DNA of 64,000 bases, taken from assembly GCA_007258455.2 (NCBI GenBank), contig VDFB02193867.1, positions 525,636,189-525,700,188 on the forward strand, written 5' to 3'. A program made the translations under genes and the position numbers. Shown piece by piece: positions 33,392 to 46,451 of the stretch (position 1 is its first letter; every line of letters starts with the position of its first letter). The notes below the pieces were generated by a model. It did not search any database and was not told the origin of the DNA. It worked only from the letters and a program-made list of their open reading frames with translations. The stretch comes from Sequoia sempervirens (Eukaryota; Streptophyta; Pinopsida; Cupressales; Cupressaceae).

Positions 33392-35615
33392 TGTTAGCTC
33401 TCAAAAACACACATTTGAACCATGAAAGGATGCCAGGCTTTCACAACATTTTAGGGTAACAGAACAAGGTTTGAAACAATTAAACCTTCTACTCTTCAGG
33501 TGCTACTAGACCTAGGTGGGTGTACCTAAAATGGATGAAGCAGACTTAACCTATGATCTTTCCTACAACAATTTATCCACAATGGCATATGGAAGTGGAC
33601 AAAATGGATCAAACTTGGTATAAATTGTATACTAAAATGAAGACTAAATCCTAATATGCTCAGTTAATAGTTGTAAAAATATGAATGAGACTAAAAGATA
33701 TAAATGGTGAGACTAGTGCCTTATATGGGATACAGAGTCAAATGAAACCTTAAATGAGTGACTTCTTTCTAGAGGATATTCAAATTGTTTGGCATATTTT
33801 TATTTATATCTGGTATAAACATGGACGACTGTGATTATTAAGTTCTTCTTACCGATCTAAATGAATTCCCTGATTACTATGATTAATTAAAAGGATTTAA
33901 TGCCTCCTTGAAATAACCTATAAACCAATCACACAGATATAACAAATGTGTACTGATAAACCTAACATAAACTTGTTATGTAAATTTAAATAACCAGACA
34001 ATATCAATCTTAGAGACAACTTAAATATCTCTTTCAATAGGCATAACAAAACAATTGACACCAGAAATAAATCAACAAATCAAATAATTCTCATTGATAT
34101 CTCCATGATTTCAAAACATACACCAGGGTCTTAGATCTATGGAACATTGTGTTCCTCTGAACTGTATCTATTCTACCCTACTATATTATACCTACTGATT
34201 CCCTTATCACATTTGAGAATGATTATTTATACATCAGTATCTGAATAGGCACATCGTTTCATATTCCAATATAGGAAAACAACTGCAATTAGGAATTTTC
34301 ATGTCAGCCACAGTGCATAAGAATTCATCAATCATTCACCGTAACATCCTCGTGAGTATGCCAAAGGCAACAATATCGCCACCATCCCTCACTCAATCTA
34401 TTTCACCTAGACCCTATGATGTTAGGAGGACCTCATATCGACACACAATGTCTTATTGAAAACCCTCATCATACATTTTGGTCGTCGTGACATTAGGTTT
34501 TTCTCATTGATGAGTGCCCATCATTGCCTTCACCAAGACATTCTGCAGTCATACGGACACTTGGAATTAAATTGATGACTATTGCTTATGTCTTTCATGT
34601 TGCTATGACAATTCTGAGTCAAGGAGATGTTATATAGACTTCATTATGTCCTACCGATATGCATTCTTCAAGTCATTCTCCAGAGTCACTGAGACAACAA
34701 TAAACTCCTGCCGATACACTTTTCATTTGATACTCTCGCTATAGCACAGAGATATTGGGGAGACCCTATGTCAACTACCATATGTCATACCGAAGCATCC
34801 TTTGTTTCTCGCTCGTCGCTATGACATCTGACTATTGACGATACATCATATAGATTATACATGGCTACACCGAAGGCTCCCCCTATTTCTTTCGTGTCGT
34901 TGTGACTTGAGAAAAATCCCACCGAAAACCACCTCTCCATAGATCGCCAAGACATTTTGGTTTTCTTACCTACTGAGTCCACATGTTGCTAACGACCCCC
35001 TTCACATCCTATCGGCAAGAAACTACTCCAATATACTTTAGTATCATCAATGTACATTCCTCGTCACTGGTCGGTAAGACAATGATCAATCACTAAGACC
35101 ACCTACCGAAAACCTTTAGCTTGGCCAAAACATTTCCACATGTGCCAGTCAGCGAGACACAATGTATTTAGTATGACTTTATGCCGATACCCATCAGTTT
35201 GGCCAAAATGAAAACTTGCGCACAGTTGGTATAACATGTGGAGATTGTCGTGACACTATATCGATGCCTCCATCCTTTTCCGATATGTGTCCTTTTCATC
35301 GCCGAAATAGAAGATATGTCCTACTGATAGCCTAGAATGGATGAATGTCAGTCGCTATAATAGTAAACAAGTCCTGCCAATACACCTGCAACAAGTATTA
35401 GTGAAAAATACATAGGTCAGGGAGACATTCACTCTGTCATGCTGAAATGGAAAATATGATAAAATATCATAGACTAGATGGATTCAAATGGATCATATGA
35501 CATAATATAAGCAAGGCAACATGAGGAAGGGGTTTTATACTTATGATGAGGGCTCATTTTGGAAATTCATTAATGCATTTGACTGTGAAAATTTCAAAAT
35601 TTTACAGTTCTAACA
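33392..35615 (-). repeat. element D 5' LTR
   Basis: 2224 bp, partner of 28692-30927. Many of the visible differences between the two are C/T or G/A changes at CpG sites. Confidence 0.9.
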
Positions 35616-35620
35616 GTACC

Positions 35621-35652
35621 ATCTCCAATAGTGTATAATTTTTTACACTATA
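35621..35652 (-). repeat. X2 3' LTR, last 32 bases after element D
   Basis: Ends ...CACTATA, the mutated LTR terminus (CA to TA), directly before the polypurine tract. Aligns loosely with the last bases of the element C LTR. Confidence 0.6.
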
Positions 35653-35666
35653 TTTAGCCCCCACTT
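35653..35666 (-). other. X2 polypurine tract
   Basis: The minus strand reads AAGTGGGGGCTAAA next to the LTR edge, one base different from the tract of element C. It shows that this LTR is the 3' LTR of an element extending to the right. Confidence 0.7.
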
Positions 35667-36585
35667 CAGTGCCCATATCACACTACATGCATATGTAAGC
35701 TAAAGGAATTCAAAAATAAAAGGATACTCATATAGGCTCATTTACAACATCAGAGAATGAAGCCCCCACTATAGCTATCTACAAAACCATAATGTTAGGA
35801 ACCACATCCTGCAACACAAACTTGTTAGTTGTTCAAAAATGCTCTAACTTCTTTACAAAATCAAATTCAAGGGTAGATGTATGCCCTCCCTTGATTCCAC
35901 TTGCTATATGGAGGTGGAATCATGGTAGCAATCTAACTGCATCGAATGAGAGAAAGCATACCATAGGGTATTTCCAAGTACCATGCCATATAATGATAGA
36001 TATATGATGAGGACAAGAGTGGAATCACAATTCCAACATAAAAAATGGTGTAAAAAATGGATTTTTCTAGCCCCTAGTATGCTAGTTTGAATGAAACACA
36101 CTTTCTAATCCTAATATAGTTAAAACATAATTTTAACATATAGAGCAAAAAGTGAAGTGACTTGAACTAATTTTATCTTTTACCTTCTTCTAGCTTGACT
36201 TTGTTGTGGAGTGAGTGAGAATGATTAGCTGACAAGAGTACATGCCTCCAAGACTCAAGGTCTTGTGGGAGGAGGTAGCCCAAGGTGAGTTGCAAGATTA
36301 GCTGTGGATTTTTTTGCCCTAGCTTTGTCTTTATACATTTATTTTATGTTTTTACATATTTCTAGGATGATTTAGGATCTTGGAATTTTTTTTGCAAAGT
36401 GTCCCTTTTTTTGCAAAGTGTCCCTTTTTGTCATGAAGTGTCTCAAAAGGGAAATAAAGTGTCTAGGACCCTTAGAAAAGTACACTAGAATAAATTTGAT
36501 ACACTTGTTGATTTTTTATATATAAATGTAAGATTTTAGAATGCTTATAGGACATATTTATTCTTTTTATTAGATTCCACAATGA
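35667..36585. other. X2 region upstream of the PMD gene
   Basis: No convincing gene. A short tandem duplication of TTTTTTGCAAAGTGTCCC lies at about 36390-36428, followed by a related AAGTGTC phrase. It would contain the promoter and leader of the plus-strand PMD gene, but no clear promoter can be named. Confidence 0.45.
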
Positions 36586-36589
36586 ACTT

Positions 36590-37533
36590 GATAGTGTCTC
36601 AATGGAAGACAATTATGTCACCTACGATTCCTCATATTGATGTTATTAGAGGTGGACACATAGAATTTACATATTACTAGATTATATTGGGAATACCTCA
36701 TGCCTCCCGTGAGGTACCATGATGCTATTTTGATGGTATTTGCTAAGAGATAGGATTCAGACACCTGCACATTTCACCTAGCTATCAACAAAATGAAGAT
36801 CACTCTAGAGGAGATTCATCACATCCTTCAAGTTCTTGTTTGAGGTGAGACTGTTCACTTTGCTAGGGATCATACATTCACAGAGATGCGAGCATACATA
36901 GGGTACTTCCTTGAAGCACCAGTTCAAGTAGAGATCATAGGGCCATGTACTGATCTAGCATGGCTAATCTATGCATGATTTCCAGTCTTGAGGTGGATAA
37001 TGATTTTTGCAGTTGCACTAGTACTCATTCCTAATGGCTAAGGTGCACACTTGGATGAAGGTCTTGTTCATATGATTAGATAGATGGAGCACCATAGGAT
37101 AGTATATTCCTAGGTCTTCAACATCTTGGCACATTTGTATTATGATCTAGGGTGTTTTGTATACCACGACATTGATAGTATGGTACACTATACACTACTA
37201 CAAGTTTGGTGCCTAAAGCATATCACATGCACTATGTCAACATGGTTTTCATCGATATCAACACTAGGATATTGACATGTGTTTATATATCCACTAAGGC
37301 GTGCATGGAAATACATGGATTTACACTTTTGGAGAGTTGGATTTGACTAACTGGATCAAGAGGAGGTCCTTTGGAGACCATATCAATTAATACCATAGTG
37401 GCTAGATGATACCCCATAGCTGAGGAGGATGCAGAGGGACAAGTTTCTTTGGGGAAGGCATGATTACATGGACAAACCATTTTGTTATGATCATGTCATG
37501 TGGAAATTCAGGAAAATACAGGTTTCAACCACG
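36590..37533 (+). pseudogene. X2 antisense PMD gene, N-terminal and middle part
   Basis: Plus-strand reading with stops gives TFHLAINKMKITLEEIHHIL, the hallmark of the plant mobile domain (aminotransferase-like PMD; usual form FHLPxGExTITLxDVxxIL). Next come AYIGYFLEAPVQVEIIGPC, a WLIYA segment, NILAHLYYDLG and LLQVWCLKHI, matching the order of PMD motifs. The part ends KPFCYDHVMWKFRKIQVSTT at X3. It lies opposite to X2 pol, between pol and the 3' LTR. PMD proteins are known in plants as host factors and as extra ORFs in Tat elements. Stops and shifts make this copy dead. Confidence 0.75.
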
Positions 37534-38975
37534 TGAGATACTATAGTGGCATCGAATCACACTTGATCCATGAAGAATCAAAACATGACAAAGCCATGAG
37601 TACATGAATCTCAACAAGATCAATCAATCAAAAATGAAAGTAAACATTTTATCAAAAACCCTAACATGGTTAATTTATGAAATCTTTAAAGAAAACATCA
37701 TCTATAATCTATTGAAATTTATCCCGTTGTGGAATTGGTGTCACGTTGATGTGGATTGATGACCCTTTCCCAATCCTATGATAGTGAGCTTGCTTCAATC
37801 ATATCTATGGAAGAGAATCAATGAAACCATGGTGTTTTGTGTATGAAAACCTAGATTATGAGGAAAACAAACATGATGCAAGCTAGGTTACCATGATTTT
37901 ATGCTAAATGTGAGCTAATTATGCAATTGCTAAGCTTATCTAAGCTAAAACTATGCTAAAAGATGAAACCCTAATTTATTTACAAACTAAGATGGATGCA
38001 TGGAAGCCATTAATGAAATTTTGAAGCTCATATCTAATTGAAAATGAACTAAAACTAAGCTAAATAAGTGCAAATTGAGAGTATGGATGTTAGAAAATTC
38101 AACAACATAAGTTTGCAATAATAGCTGGATCCGTTTGTATTCAAATAGTGATCTATTTATAGGAGAACAAATGAGAAAAGAGTGGTTGAGATCCAAAAGC
38201 TTAATCAACGGTTTAGGATGAAAGAAAGAGGAGGAATAGATCATGAATTCTCATCAATGAATGAGAATGCATGATGAAAGTTAATCAAAGGCTCACAATT
38301 GCCTCAAAAAAACACACTTTTGACCTACTCACACAGGTTAAAGGTAACTTGTTTAGGAGGTAAGATGGTTAAATTCTTAAATAAGCTAAGTGAGTTGATT
38401 GGAGGAGAGGGAATATTCCTTGGAATATTCCATTATATAAGGATAAAGGTGAATTTACAAATTTTAAAAAAAAATTAATTGTGAAAAAAGGATAAAGAAT
38501 ATTCCATGGGAATATTCCCTTTGATTAGAGGAATAATTAGTTTAATTTCTAATTAAACAAGGTTTAATTGCTAATTAAAAAAGGTTTAATTGCTAATTAA
38601 ACAAGGTTTAATTTATACAATTAGGGGATTAGAAAAATTAAGAGATGAAATTTATTAAATTAGATGATTTAATAAATAGGGGAGAGAAGGGAGAAATGAT
38701 ATTTAATTAAATAAGATAAGGTTATTTAATTAAATAAGATCACTTAGGAGATTAAATTAAATATTTTGATGTATTTAATTTAATGAGACAAAGTGTTAGT
38801 GTGGAAAGAGATGAATTAGTTCCCAATTAAATTAATTAAGCCATTTAGATGAAAATGATGCAATTAATTGATGATTGAATAAATTAAGAAAAAATAGGAT
38901 GGATTAAGAGGAAATGATGTTAATTAATTTGTTTCAAATGCATGACATTGATTAGGACATTTTTCAATGTCTATA
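37534..38975 (-). repeat. X3 3' LTR
   Basis: Partner of 57428-58809. The plus strand begins TGAGATAC and ends GTCTATA (CA mutated). It holds paired GGAATATTCC palindromes (38410-38431 and 38498-38519) and three-plus copies of a 22-bp repeat GGTTTAATTGCTAATTAAAC (about 38536-38612), of which the other LTR has only about one. Confidence 0.85.
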
Positions 38976-39935
38976 TTTGTCCCCTCTTTGTAGTGAGGTA
39001 CCTGTTGCTTTGGTTCAAAGAACAACACTCTTTATATCAAAATGCTACTCAAATTAAAAAAAAGATTTTCTAATTTTTAGATGCCCTAGTATAAGGATAA
39101 AGCTGACTCCCTGCCCCGTTGAGAAATTGGGTAGAAATTTCAAATTTTGGGTTGATTTCTCAACAAAGGTGAAAAGCTGCCCCAAGGGTCCAAAAAGGTT
39201 CCGAGATGCAAGAATAATGCCAAAATTACAAAAAGATACAAAATTAATTCCATATTAAAAAAATTGGTGAAGACGATGATAAACCCCATTATTAAGGTTA
39301 AATTAGGGAAAAAAAACCTTATTTTTCTAGCTTAAATAGGCTAAGAGGGGTCATTTGCAATTCATTTGTGCATTCACACTTGAAGAATTCTTGCAATTTG
39401 AGATCTGAGCCTTCAATGAAATGGCATGCCATGGGCTTCCCCAATAGATTTTTGATCGAGTTTGATAGTTCCAACGGATCCCAGGTGCAAGACCATGGGT
39501 ATGTGATTCAAAACTTGATTTGAAATTTGAAATTTTGATGCATTTATTAAGCATTAGGATTTAGAATTTGGGGGCATTGCTATATAGCGATAACCAAACT
39601 TCAATCAGTGATGCTCAAATGATAAATAGTGATGCATATGTTAATAGCAATGCTTTTTCAGATTTGAGTTTTAGGGTTTAACATTGTAAATGGTGATGCA
39701 TATGCATCTAGTGACACACTTGCCAATTTAAAAGTTAGGGTTAGGTCATTCCAAATTCTAAATCACGACACCATCTTGTATGGTGATGCATTTGTCAATT
39801 TGAATTTTAAAATGCATTAGGCATCGTTGTTTGAGTTTTGAATATAGCGATACATTTGTAAACACATTTGTGGTTTCCAAGCTGTAAATTCAAAATAACT
39901 TCAAATTTGATGATTTTCTGATGCCATGTGCTTCA
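38976..39935. other. X3 polypurine tract and region upstream of the PMD gene
   Basis: The minus strand reads AAAGAGGGGACAAA at the LTR edge (38976-38989), a good polypurine tract. From 39560 to 39880 a degenerate phrase recurs (GTGATGCATATG, CTATATAGCGAT, GTGATGCATTTG, ATAGCGATACATTTG). No gene frame. Similar phrases occur near the other end of X3 (57000-57340). Confidence 0.55.
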
Positions 39936-41200
39936 TGAGTGCAGGAGGTCTTCCCACCATTGATGTCAAGGGAGCACAAGCCCACATTTTTGGAGTTAGA
40001 TGATCTTTCAAATCTAAGCCAAGAGAACCTAGGAGTAATTGGATTGTGGTACATTATGTGTGCACCTGTTGTGAGGACACATTTAGCTATGATGACGACG
40101 TTGTGCAAGAGATGGCACAGTCAAAACTCATCCTTCCACCTTCCGATAGGAGAGGTGACAGTTACCTTGGAGGACATGTGGTGGATATTATGATTTCCTA
40201 TCCATGGTAAACGTGTGATTTACAACCCTAATACCATATTTGATGCATGTCTCAATGTGATGGAGATGGACCAGATTGTGCTTGTCATATTGTAGATAGA
40301 TTTAGAGACATATAGAGGTCAGGTATCGATCTTTAGATTGATTGTTGTAGCCATCATCTCTAATTTGGTGGCTCTAGACAGATGAGGGAGATTTTTCAAT
40401 CTAGGTTGGGGCTTGGCTTTGCATCGGATGCTAACTAGGAGGACTATTTTTGCATGGGGGCTTGTGATGCTAATCTCCTTATATCATGATTTGCATGATT
40501 TTGTTAATTGTGATGGGAGATCCCTCAGTGTAGGTGTGACATTCCTTCATATCTAGGGATGGGAGCACATTTTGTAGTGCTTCGGCCCATTATATAGATG
40601 GAAAACATGGAGCCAGATGATCCCATCGTATGGAGATACTGAGGTTCCTTTACATTGTGGCACACAGAGCATATTGGACTCTCATACTGGAGATGGGTGA
40701 TAGATGATATGACCATGTTCTCGTGGTGACCATGGCTTCATATGCCATCTTGGTTTGATGATGTACAACAACTTTACTTTTCCTAACAAACCTGATATAT
40801 GTAGGGTTGAGAGCATACCATGGTCAAGTGATACCTTCCAAAAAAAAGTGGCTAGACACTTTGGCAATTTCCAGAACAAGTTCGATGATGCTTATAGGGC
40901 TACGTTTACAACATTAGGTAGAGAGGTGCCCACATGGGGACTGGCGATTCCAACTCTAGAGGCTGTTGAGATCTTCCATCAGTTGGCTACCTAGCCTTGG
41001 GCATATGATCAAGGTCAACCCATTGCATATACCACTCCAGCATATGATGCATGGTTCATCCCTCTGAGGAAACTCATAGATCTTGTAAGTGCTCCTCCTA
41101 GAGGAGGCTGTGAGGTAGAGGTGTCAGGGGCAAGGGAAAATAAATCTAGGATGTCTAGGATGGACATGTTTTGAGGGCTCCTCTAGTTGTACAACATCCT
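39936..41200 (+). pseudogene. X3 antisense PMD gene
   Basis: Plus-strand protein starting MQEVFPPLMSREHKPTFLEL, with LSQENLGVIGLWYIMCAPVV, then the PMD hallmark SSFHLPIGEVTVTLEDMWWI. Middle segments include IFRLIVVAIISNLVALDR and WGLVMLISLYHDLHDFV; the end reads HFGNFQNKFDDAYRATFTTL and AVEIFHQLAT. Its length is near that of a full PMD domain. Six or more stops interrupt it. It lies on the strand opposite to X3 pol, beside the 3' LTR. The sequence after 41000 (Pro/His-rich phrases) differs from the X2 tail, so X3 carries a distinct PMD lineage. Confidence 0.8.
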
Positions 41201-44160
41201 CCACAACAACATTATGTAGTGTAGCAACAACCAATACCACCACCACCACCATTGTTAGATGCCAAAGATGCATAGATATAATAGCTATAGCAGCAAGTAC
41301 AAGTGCTAACAGGTGAGAGGGACCTGGGGTGGCTTGATGCTAGTAGATTGAGAGCCTCATGGAATCCACCCATGGTCGGATAGTTTCATTCAGATTGTAA
41401 AGAGACCCGGTTACAAAGGCTGCATATTATAGGCAACATTATCACAAGGATGTACCAATGGCTCTTTGAAAAACTAATTTTTCACATCGTAGTGACACGT
41501 GTCCCCGTGTAGAGGATCAGCCTAAGCGGTAGGCTAGAGAGGGTAGCAGCCACCAGGGCTATCTCTTTTGATGTACATAATTTTTTTTATTTTTCCCTAT
41601 TCTTTATACTTATATACATTCATGAGCTCCTTTTTTATAGCCTTGTGGATATTGTACTTATGACCAATGTACATACACTGATCTATATTTTGTACCATGA
41701 CACATTTTTTTATATATATATGATATGGATGATTCATGTTATGATGTGTTTACTTTATTTCATGTGTGGATGATGTATGGATGGTTATATATGATCATGT
41801 ATGGATGCATTTTATTTTATGCCTATAGGATATGAGATGATCATGATATCGATGGATGCAATATTATGTTGTTTTTCATTATCTTTTTATGATATGATAT
41901 GGATGAATGATTATGATATGCAGATGTTATGGATGCAAATGATGTGGATGCATTTATTTTTTTGTATTTTTCTATGCATATTTTAATGATGATGTTGTAT
42001 ATGGACGTATGAATACAAATTCTTATTCAATGATTTAAGATGTTTAGAATAAAAAATATATATTATTCATCATGACTTAAATGATTATGCAAAATGTATG
42101 ATATGATATGAAATGATTATGTTGTGATTATGAGATTCATGTATGTTGATAGTTTTGTGGATGCATGATGGATGCATTGATGATGTTTTTGGTTGATTTT
42201 CATAATACCAGGTTAGCATGAAAAGAAGATAGAAGAATAAAGAATGAATAACCATCGATGATGACTGCTTCAAAAAGATCAAACAAGTCCATGATCCATC
42301 GAGACTTTATTAGAGATGGTGATGAGAAAATGAAAAATAATGCAGGATGAGATGCAGGATGGGTGCTCACACTTTGGGATTGGGATTTTCCATCGTCCTT
42401 ATTGTTTGATATAACACATAGATACAATGCATCAATGTATTGACAACCAGGATGGTGTTGTATCTAGTGTAATGGACTTTGACTCAACAAGCAAATAGGA
42501 TAGTTCCTATTATCACCTTGAAATATAGAAATTTCATTGGGAATGTAAGTTAGAAGTTTAAAACATATTGGACCAAAGAATACACAATAATCAACAACAT
42601 ACTCCAAACGACCTTCCTACACACAACTAAGCAAGTATGCGCCAATATTATTTTAAAAGAGTATCCACAAGCACAAAAAATGAAAGATAATAATCGATGC
42701 CCCATTCCTTTCTCTTTAAATAATTTTAGATAGACATCATTGAGAGGTCCTCGAAATGGGTCATTAAGATAAATCATAAGAAAATATCAAAAAGAAATAG
42801 TCAGTGTTATCTATAGCTCCTTCCTAGTTTAAGTTTAGCTAAAGATGATAACTAATATTGATGTCCATCATAGGAAGGATACATCCTAGGACATGTTGAT
42901 AAGAGGTTGATGATGTTAGGATAATGGTGCTAAAATGAGCCATTGCTATAAACTTTACTGACACATTTAGTACCTATAATTTAGACTTCATATTTTGACT
43001 TTTAGGTTTGCACTTTATGACTTTCTATATTTTCTTTCTACTTATTTTGCAAACGTTTGAAGGTTACGATCAATTTATTATGGGTGAGATTTTATCATAG
43101 GTGAAAGCGAGAAGGGGTGGATGGTTTTTAGAATTTTCTAGAATATTTCAATGTTTTTTTGGTATTTTGAAATGTTTTGAGACTATTTTTGGTATTTTTG
43201 AATGTTTATATGGATAATTTGGACATTTTCAATTTTATGAGGTTGTTTAGGGTTTTCTGCGATATTTGAATGTTCAGAGATTTTGAGAGTTATTTGGATG
43301 TTTTGGGATTTTCAAGAATATCTGGATGTTTTTGTATTTTTGTGAGAGTTTTTGAGTTTATACCAAGAACCTAACCTAAAGACCTATTCTAGGGGCCTGA
43401 GGGGCTGATCAAAGATTAGCCTTTCCTACCTTATACACGTAGAGACCATGTAGTTCAACTGACTCAACTGATTTATAGGACCAAGATATGAACAAACAAG
43501 AGACGACAACTAATTACAATGAACTGCTAAAGGACTTACCTAGGGTGTCTTGGGGGAACATGAATCATGGCCTTGCCTACGTTAAAGCTCAGAGATGGCG
43601 TAGTTTGACAAGATGACTCTATTTTTGGATTTTCTAGTTGTTTGACCTTTTTAGGGTTTTTGATGTTTTCTGGATGTTTTTTTATTTTTATTGTATACGA
43701 TTTTGCAAATGTTTTTGGTGTTTTCTAGATAAGATTTTATGAATGTTTTTGGTGTTTTCCAATAAGATGTCCCATGAACTCAAGATATATAAGAACCAAG
43801 ATGTGACACATAATGAAATTCCCCAACGTGATATGTTAGACTACTTCGATAAAGGTAGGACAAACTAACCTTGAGAATATGACAAGTAGTGCTAAAGAGT
43901 TCATGATACCTTACAGTGACAAGCCATGATAAGGATGCAGATGAGGGTGAATGGTGATGCAAAGAATGATGGGCCAAAAGAGCCAAAGAATATATGGAGA
44001 TGCTTTATTTACGCAAGGCACCTGTTTTCCAGGTTTTCACTAAGGTACTTGCCCAAAGTGCCACCAAAGTGGTTTTCACTAGAGGACATTTTTTTTGGAT
44101 TTGGATCATTTTTTTATATTTTTATATTTTTTGATTTATACCCTTAGAGACTAGCCATAA
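41200..44160. other. X3 spacer between PMD gene and pol
   Basis: No convincing gene. 41700-42190 is dominated by GAT/ATG-type runs (GATGATATGGATGAATG and variants), so the open frames in it are low-complexity artefacts. 43110-43760 is T-rich with repeated TTTTTGGTGTTTTCTAGAT-like phrases. Opposing genes of X3 converge here. Confidence 0.5.
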
Positions 44161-44164
44161 ATTT

Positions 44165-45485
44165 TTTTAAGATGTAAGCTGTTGGTTTATTCCTGCAAGG
44201 GTTCACCTTTAGGGGTTGATATTTGGTATGCCCTTGATTCGTAGCTTGCTATGATGACAAAGGGACCCAACCGGTTAGGCTCAAACTTTCTCTTAGTGTC
44301 TTGATCTGGAAGATTCTTCTAATTTTTCTTTAAGAAAAAATCACCTACCTGGAATGACCGACACTTGATTTTCTTGTTATAGCTCTATTTCAGCTAGTTT
44401 TGGTATACTTGCAAATTTTTCAATGCATCAAGATGACGTTCATTGAGGAATTCTAGCTCATTTAGTTGAGACACTCTATACTCCCTAGTTATCAAATTTT
44501 GTAATGATACTCGTAGTGATGGGAGCTCAACCTCGATAGATAAGATGGATTTTGATCCATAGACTAGGGAGAAATGGGTTGTACCTATAGGTGTGTGGAT
44601 GCTAGTTCGATAAGCCCAAAGATTGGGATTTAGTTGTAGATGCTAGTCACGATTGACTTCATTGACTATTTTCTTTAAGATTTTCAAGATATTTTTTTCT
44701 ATGGCTTCTGCTTGTCCATTGCCTTGAGGATAGTATGGGGTAGAGAATCAGTGTTGGATATTGAATTTTTGGCACAACTCTTTCACATCTTGATTCTTGA
44801 ATGGTGTTCTGTTATCTAAGATGAGGATTTTTCGTACACCATAGCGGTAGATTAGGTAATTTAGAATAAACTTGGCTATTTTCTTCCCTGTCATGTAGGT
44901 CATACGAATGGCTCCAACCCACTTAGTAAAGTATTCAGTGGAAGTTATGATAAACTTATGGTCGTTGGATGAGGTTGGATTGATTTTTCCAATGAGGTCA
45001 AGTCCCCGTTGCAAAAAAGGCCATGGTGTGATCATTGGTTGCAATTCTTGAGCTGGAGCATGAATCAGATACCCATGCTATTGACACTAGGTGCATTTCC
45101 GCACATACTAATGAGCTTCTTTCTCCATGGTTGGCCAATAGTACCCCATTCTCAATAGTTTCTTTGCTAATGTCATACTACTAGAACGGGACCCACATAT
45201 TCCATTGTGTACTTCTGTTAAGGTATTTAAGGCTTCTGCTTGGTTAAGAAATTTTAGTAATGTCCCTTTGATGCTTCGATGGTAAAGGGTATCACCTAGG
45301 ATCATGAATCGAGACACCTTTTTGACAAAGGTTTTTTTAAGGTTTGAGGTGATATTGGATGGAAGGGTTCCTATATTATGGTAAGTAAATATTACATCAT
45401 ACCAAGGGGATCCAAGACAAACAATGAGACACGTGAATTCAAATTCAGGGATTTCAAAAGTTGGTATGAGAAGTTGTTCCACCAA
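44165..45485 (-). pseudogene. X3 integrase
   Basis: Frame 45485-45108 carries the zinc-binding region (EVHNGICGSRSSS ... LLRMGYYWPTMEKEAH), where the second His of HHCC has become Arg. Frame 45044-44748 has the core: FIITSTEYFTKWVGAI and ILDNRTPFKNQDVKEL, in which the usual SDNGT is LDNRT. A TGA stop breaks NIQH-stop-FSTPYYPQGNGQAEAI, which carries the third acidic residue. The C-terminal part down to about 44165 reads FQVGDFFLKKN and LGPFVIIASYESRAYQISTP. Confidence 0.85.
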
Positions 45486-45489
45486 GAAT

Positions 45490-46110
45490 CCACATTAAAG
45501 GATGTTTTTCAACATGTCTAGTAGTGACCCAATTATTTCCATGGAATCTGTTGCTCTGTTATTTGTGTGTGGAATTTTCTTGAAAGTTATGTCTATAAAG
45601 AGGTCCTTGATATTATCCACCATCTTCTTTTAAGGAGTGAGTTTTTCATCTTTGTTTTGATTGTTGTCATTGACTTGGTTAATAACCAATTGTGAGTCTC
45701 CATAGACTTTTATCTCTTGTATCTGCCATTGAACTACTATCCTAAGACCTATGATCAAGGATTTGTACTCAACAATGTTATTGGTGCATGGAAATGATAG
45801 CTTGTATGATTTTGGGATGCAATCACCTTGAGGGGTGATGAAAAGAATGCCAGCTTCAGATCAATGTTGAGTGAACAATCCAACAAAGTACATCTTCCAC
45901 TGAGCTATGAGGTTAATAAGGAACATTGATTCATTAGGGAACTCTAATATCAAAGGGTTCTCTGCATAGATGGGTGCTTCTAGTAGCTGGTCCACGATCA
46001 CTTGTCCTTTGATTTCCTTTCGTTACAGATACTCAATGTCAAAATCTATCAAGATTGTCACCCATTTAGCCATTCATCTTGTGAGGGTTGCTTTGGATAA
46101 CAAATATCTC
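45490..46110 (-). pseudogene. X3 RNase H
   Basis: The minus strand gives GILFITPQGDCIPKSYKLSF, CTNNIVEYKSLIIGLRI and YGDSQLVINQVND, the RNase H signature of Tat-like elements. The Glu of EYKSL and the Asp of GDSQL are present. The first catalytic Asp position reads FTQH-stop instead of FTDA. The domain ends HTNNRATDSMEIIGS. Confidence 0.8.
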
Positions 46111-46451
46111 AAAGGATCAATCTTTGCAACCGGCTTGATCTGATGTGACATGCAATGCCTGAATTTTTGTGAAGTGAAAAATACTACTAGGCATGCTTTC
46201 TCAATGGGTGAATAGTTCTTTTGATGTAGTATATGGCTCTTTCCTTTCCATTCTCATCATGTTGTGCTAAGAGAGCTCATAGTGTTGTTGGTGTTGCTAA
46301 GATGTATAGGATCAATGGCTTGTTTGGTATCAGTGACATGAGCACTAGAGGTGTTAGTAGATAGTCCTTGATCTACTAGAAGGATTTATCACATTTTTCA
46401 TCCCACTTGTAAGTTATCCCTTAATGGAGGAGATATGAAAAGAGGTGGATT

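Larger units (their letters stand above)
28692..35615 (-). mobile_element. element D: non-autonomous LTR element with an unknown acidic protein
   Basis: A 6924-bp element with 2.2-kb LTRs that start TGTTAG and end CTAACA. The near-perfect target duplication is ATACC (28687-28691) and GTACC (35616-35620). A primer site abuts the right LTR, giving minus-strand orientation. The 2.46-kb interior encodes only the minus-strand protein at 31494-33232; no gag, protease, RT or integrase motif is present. It is inserted in the 3' LTR of X2. Confidence 0.85.

Noticed and set aside
41801..42427. Several overlapping open frames on both strands
   Set aside because: Produced by GAT/ATG-rich low-complexity DNA; composition explains them.
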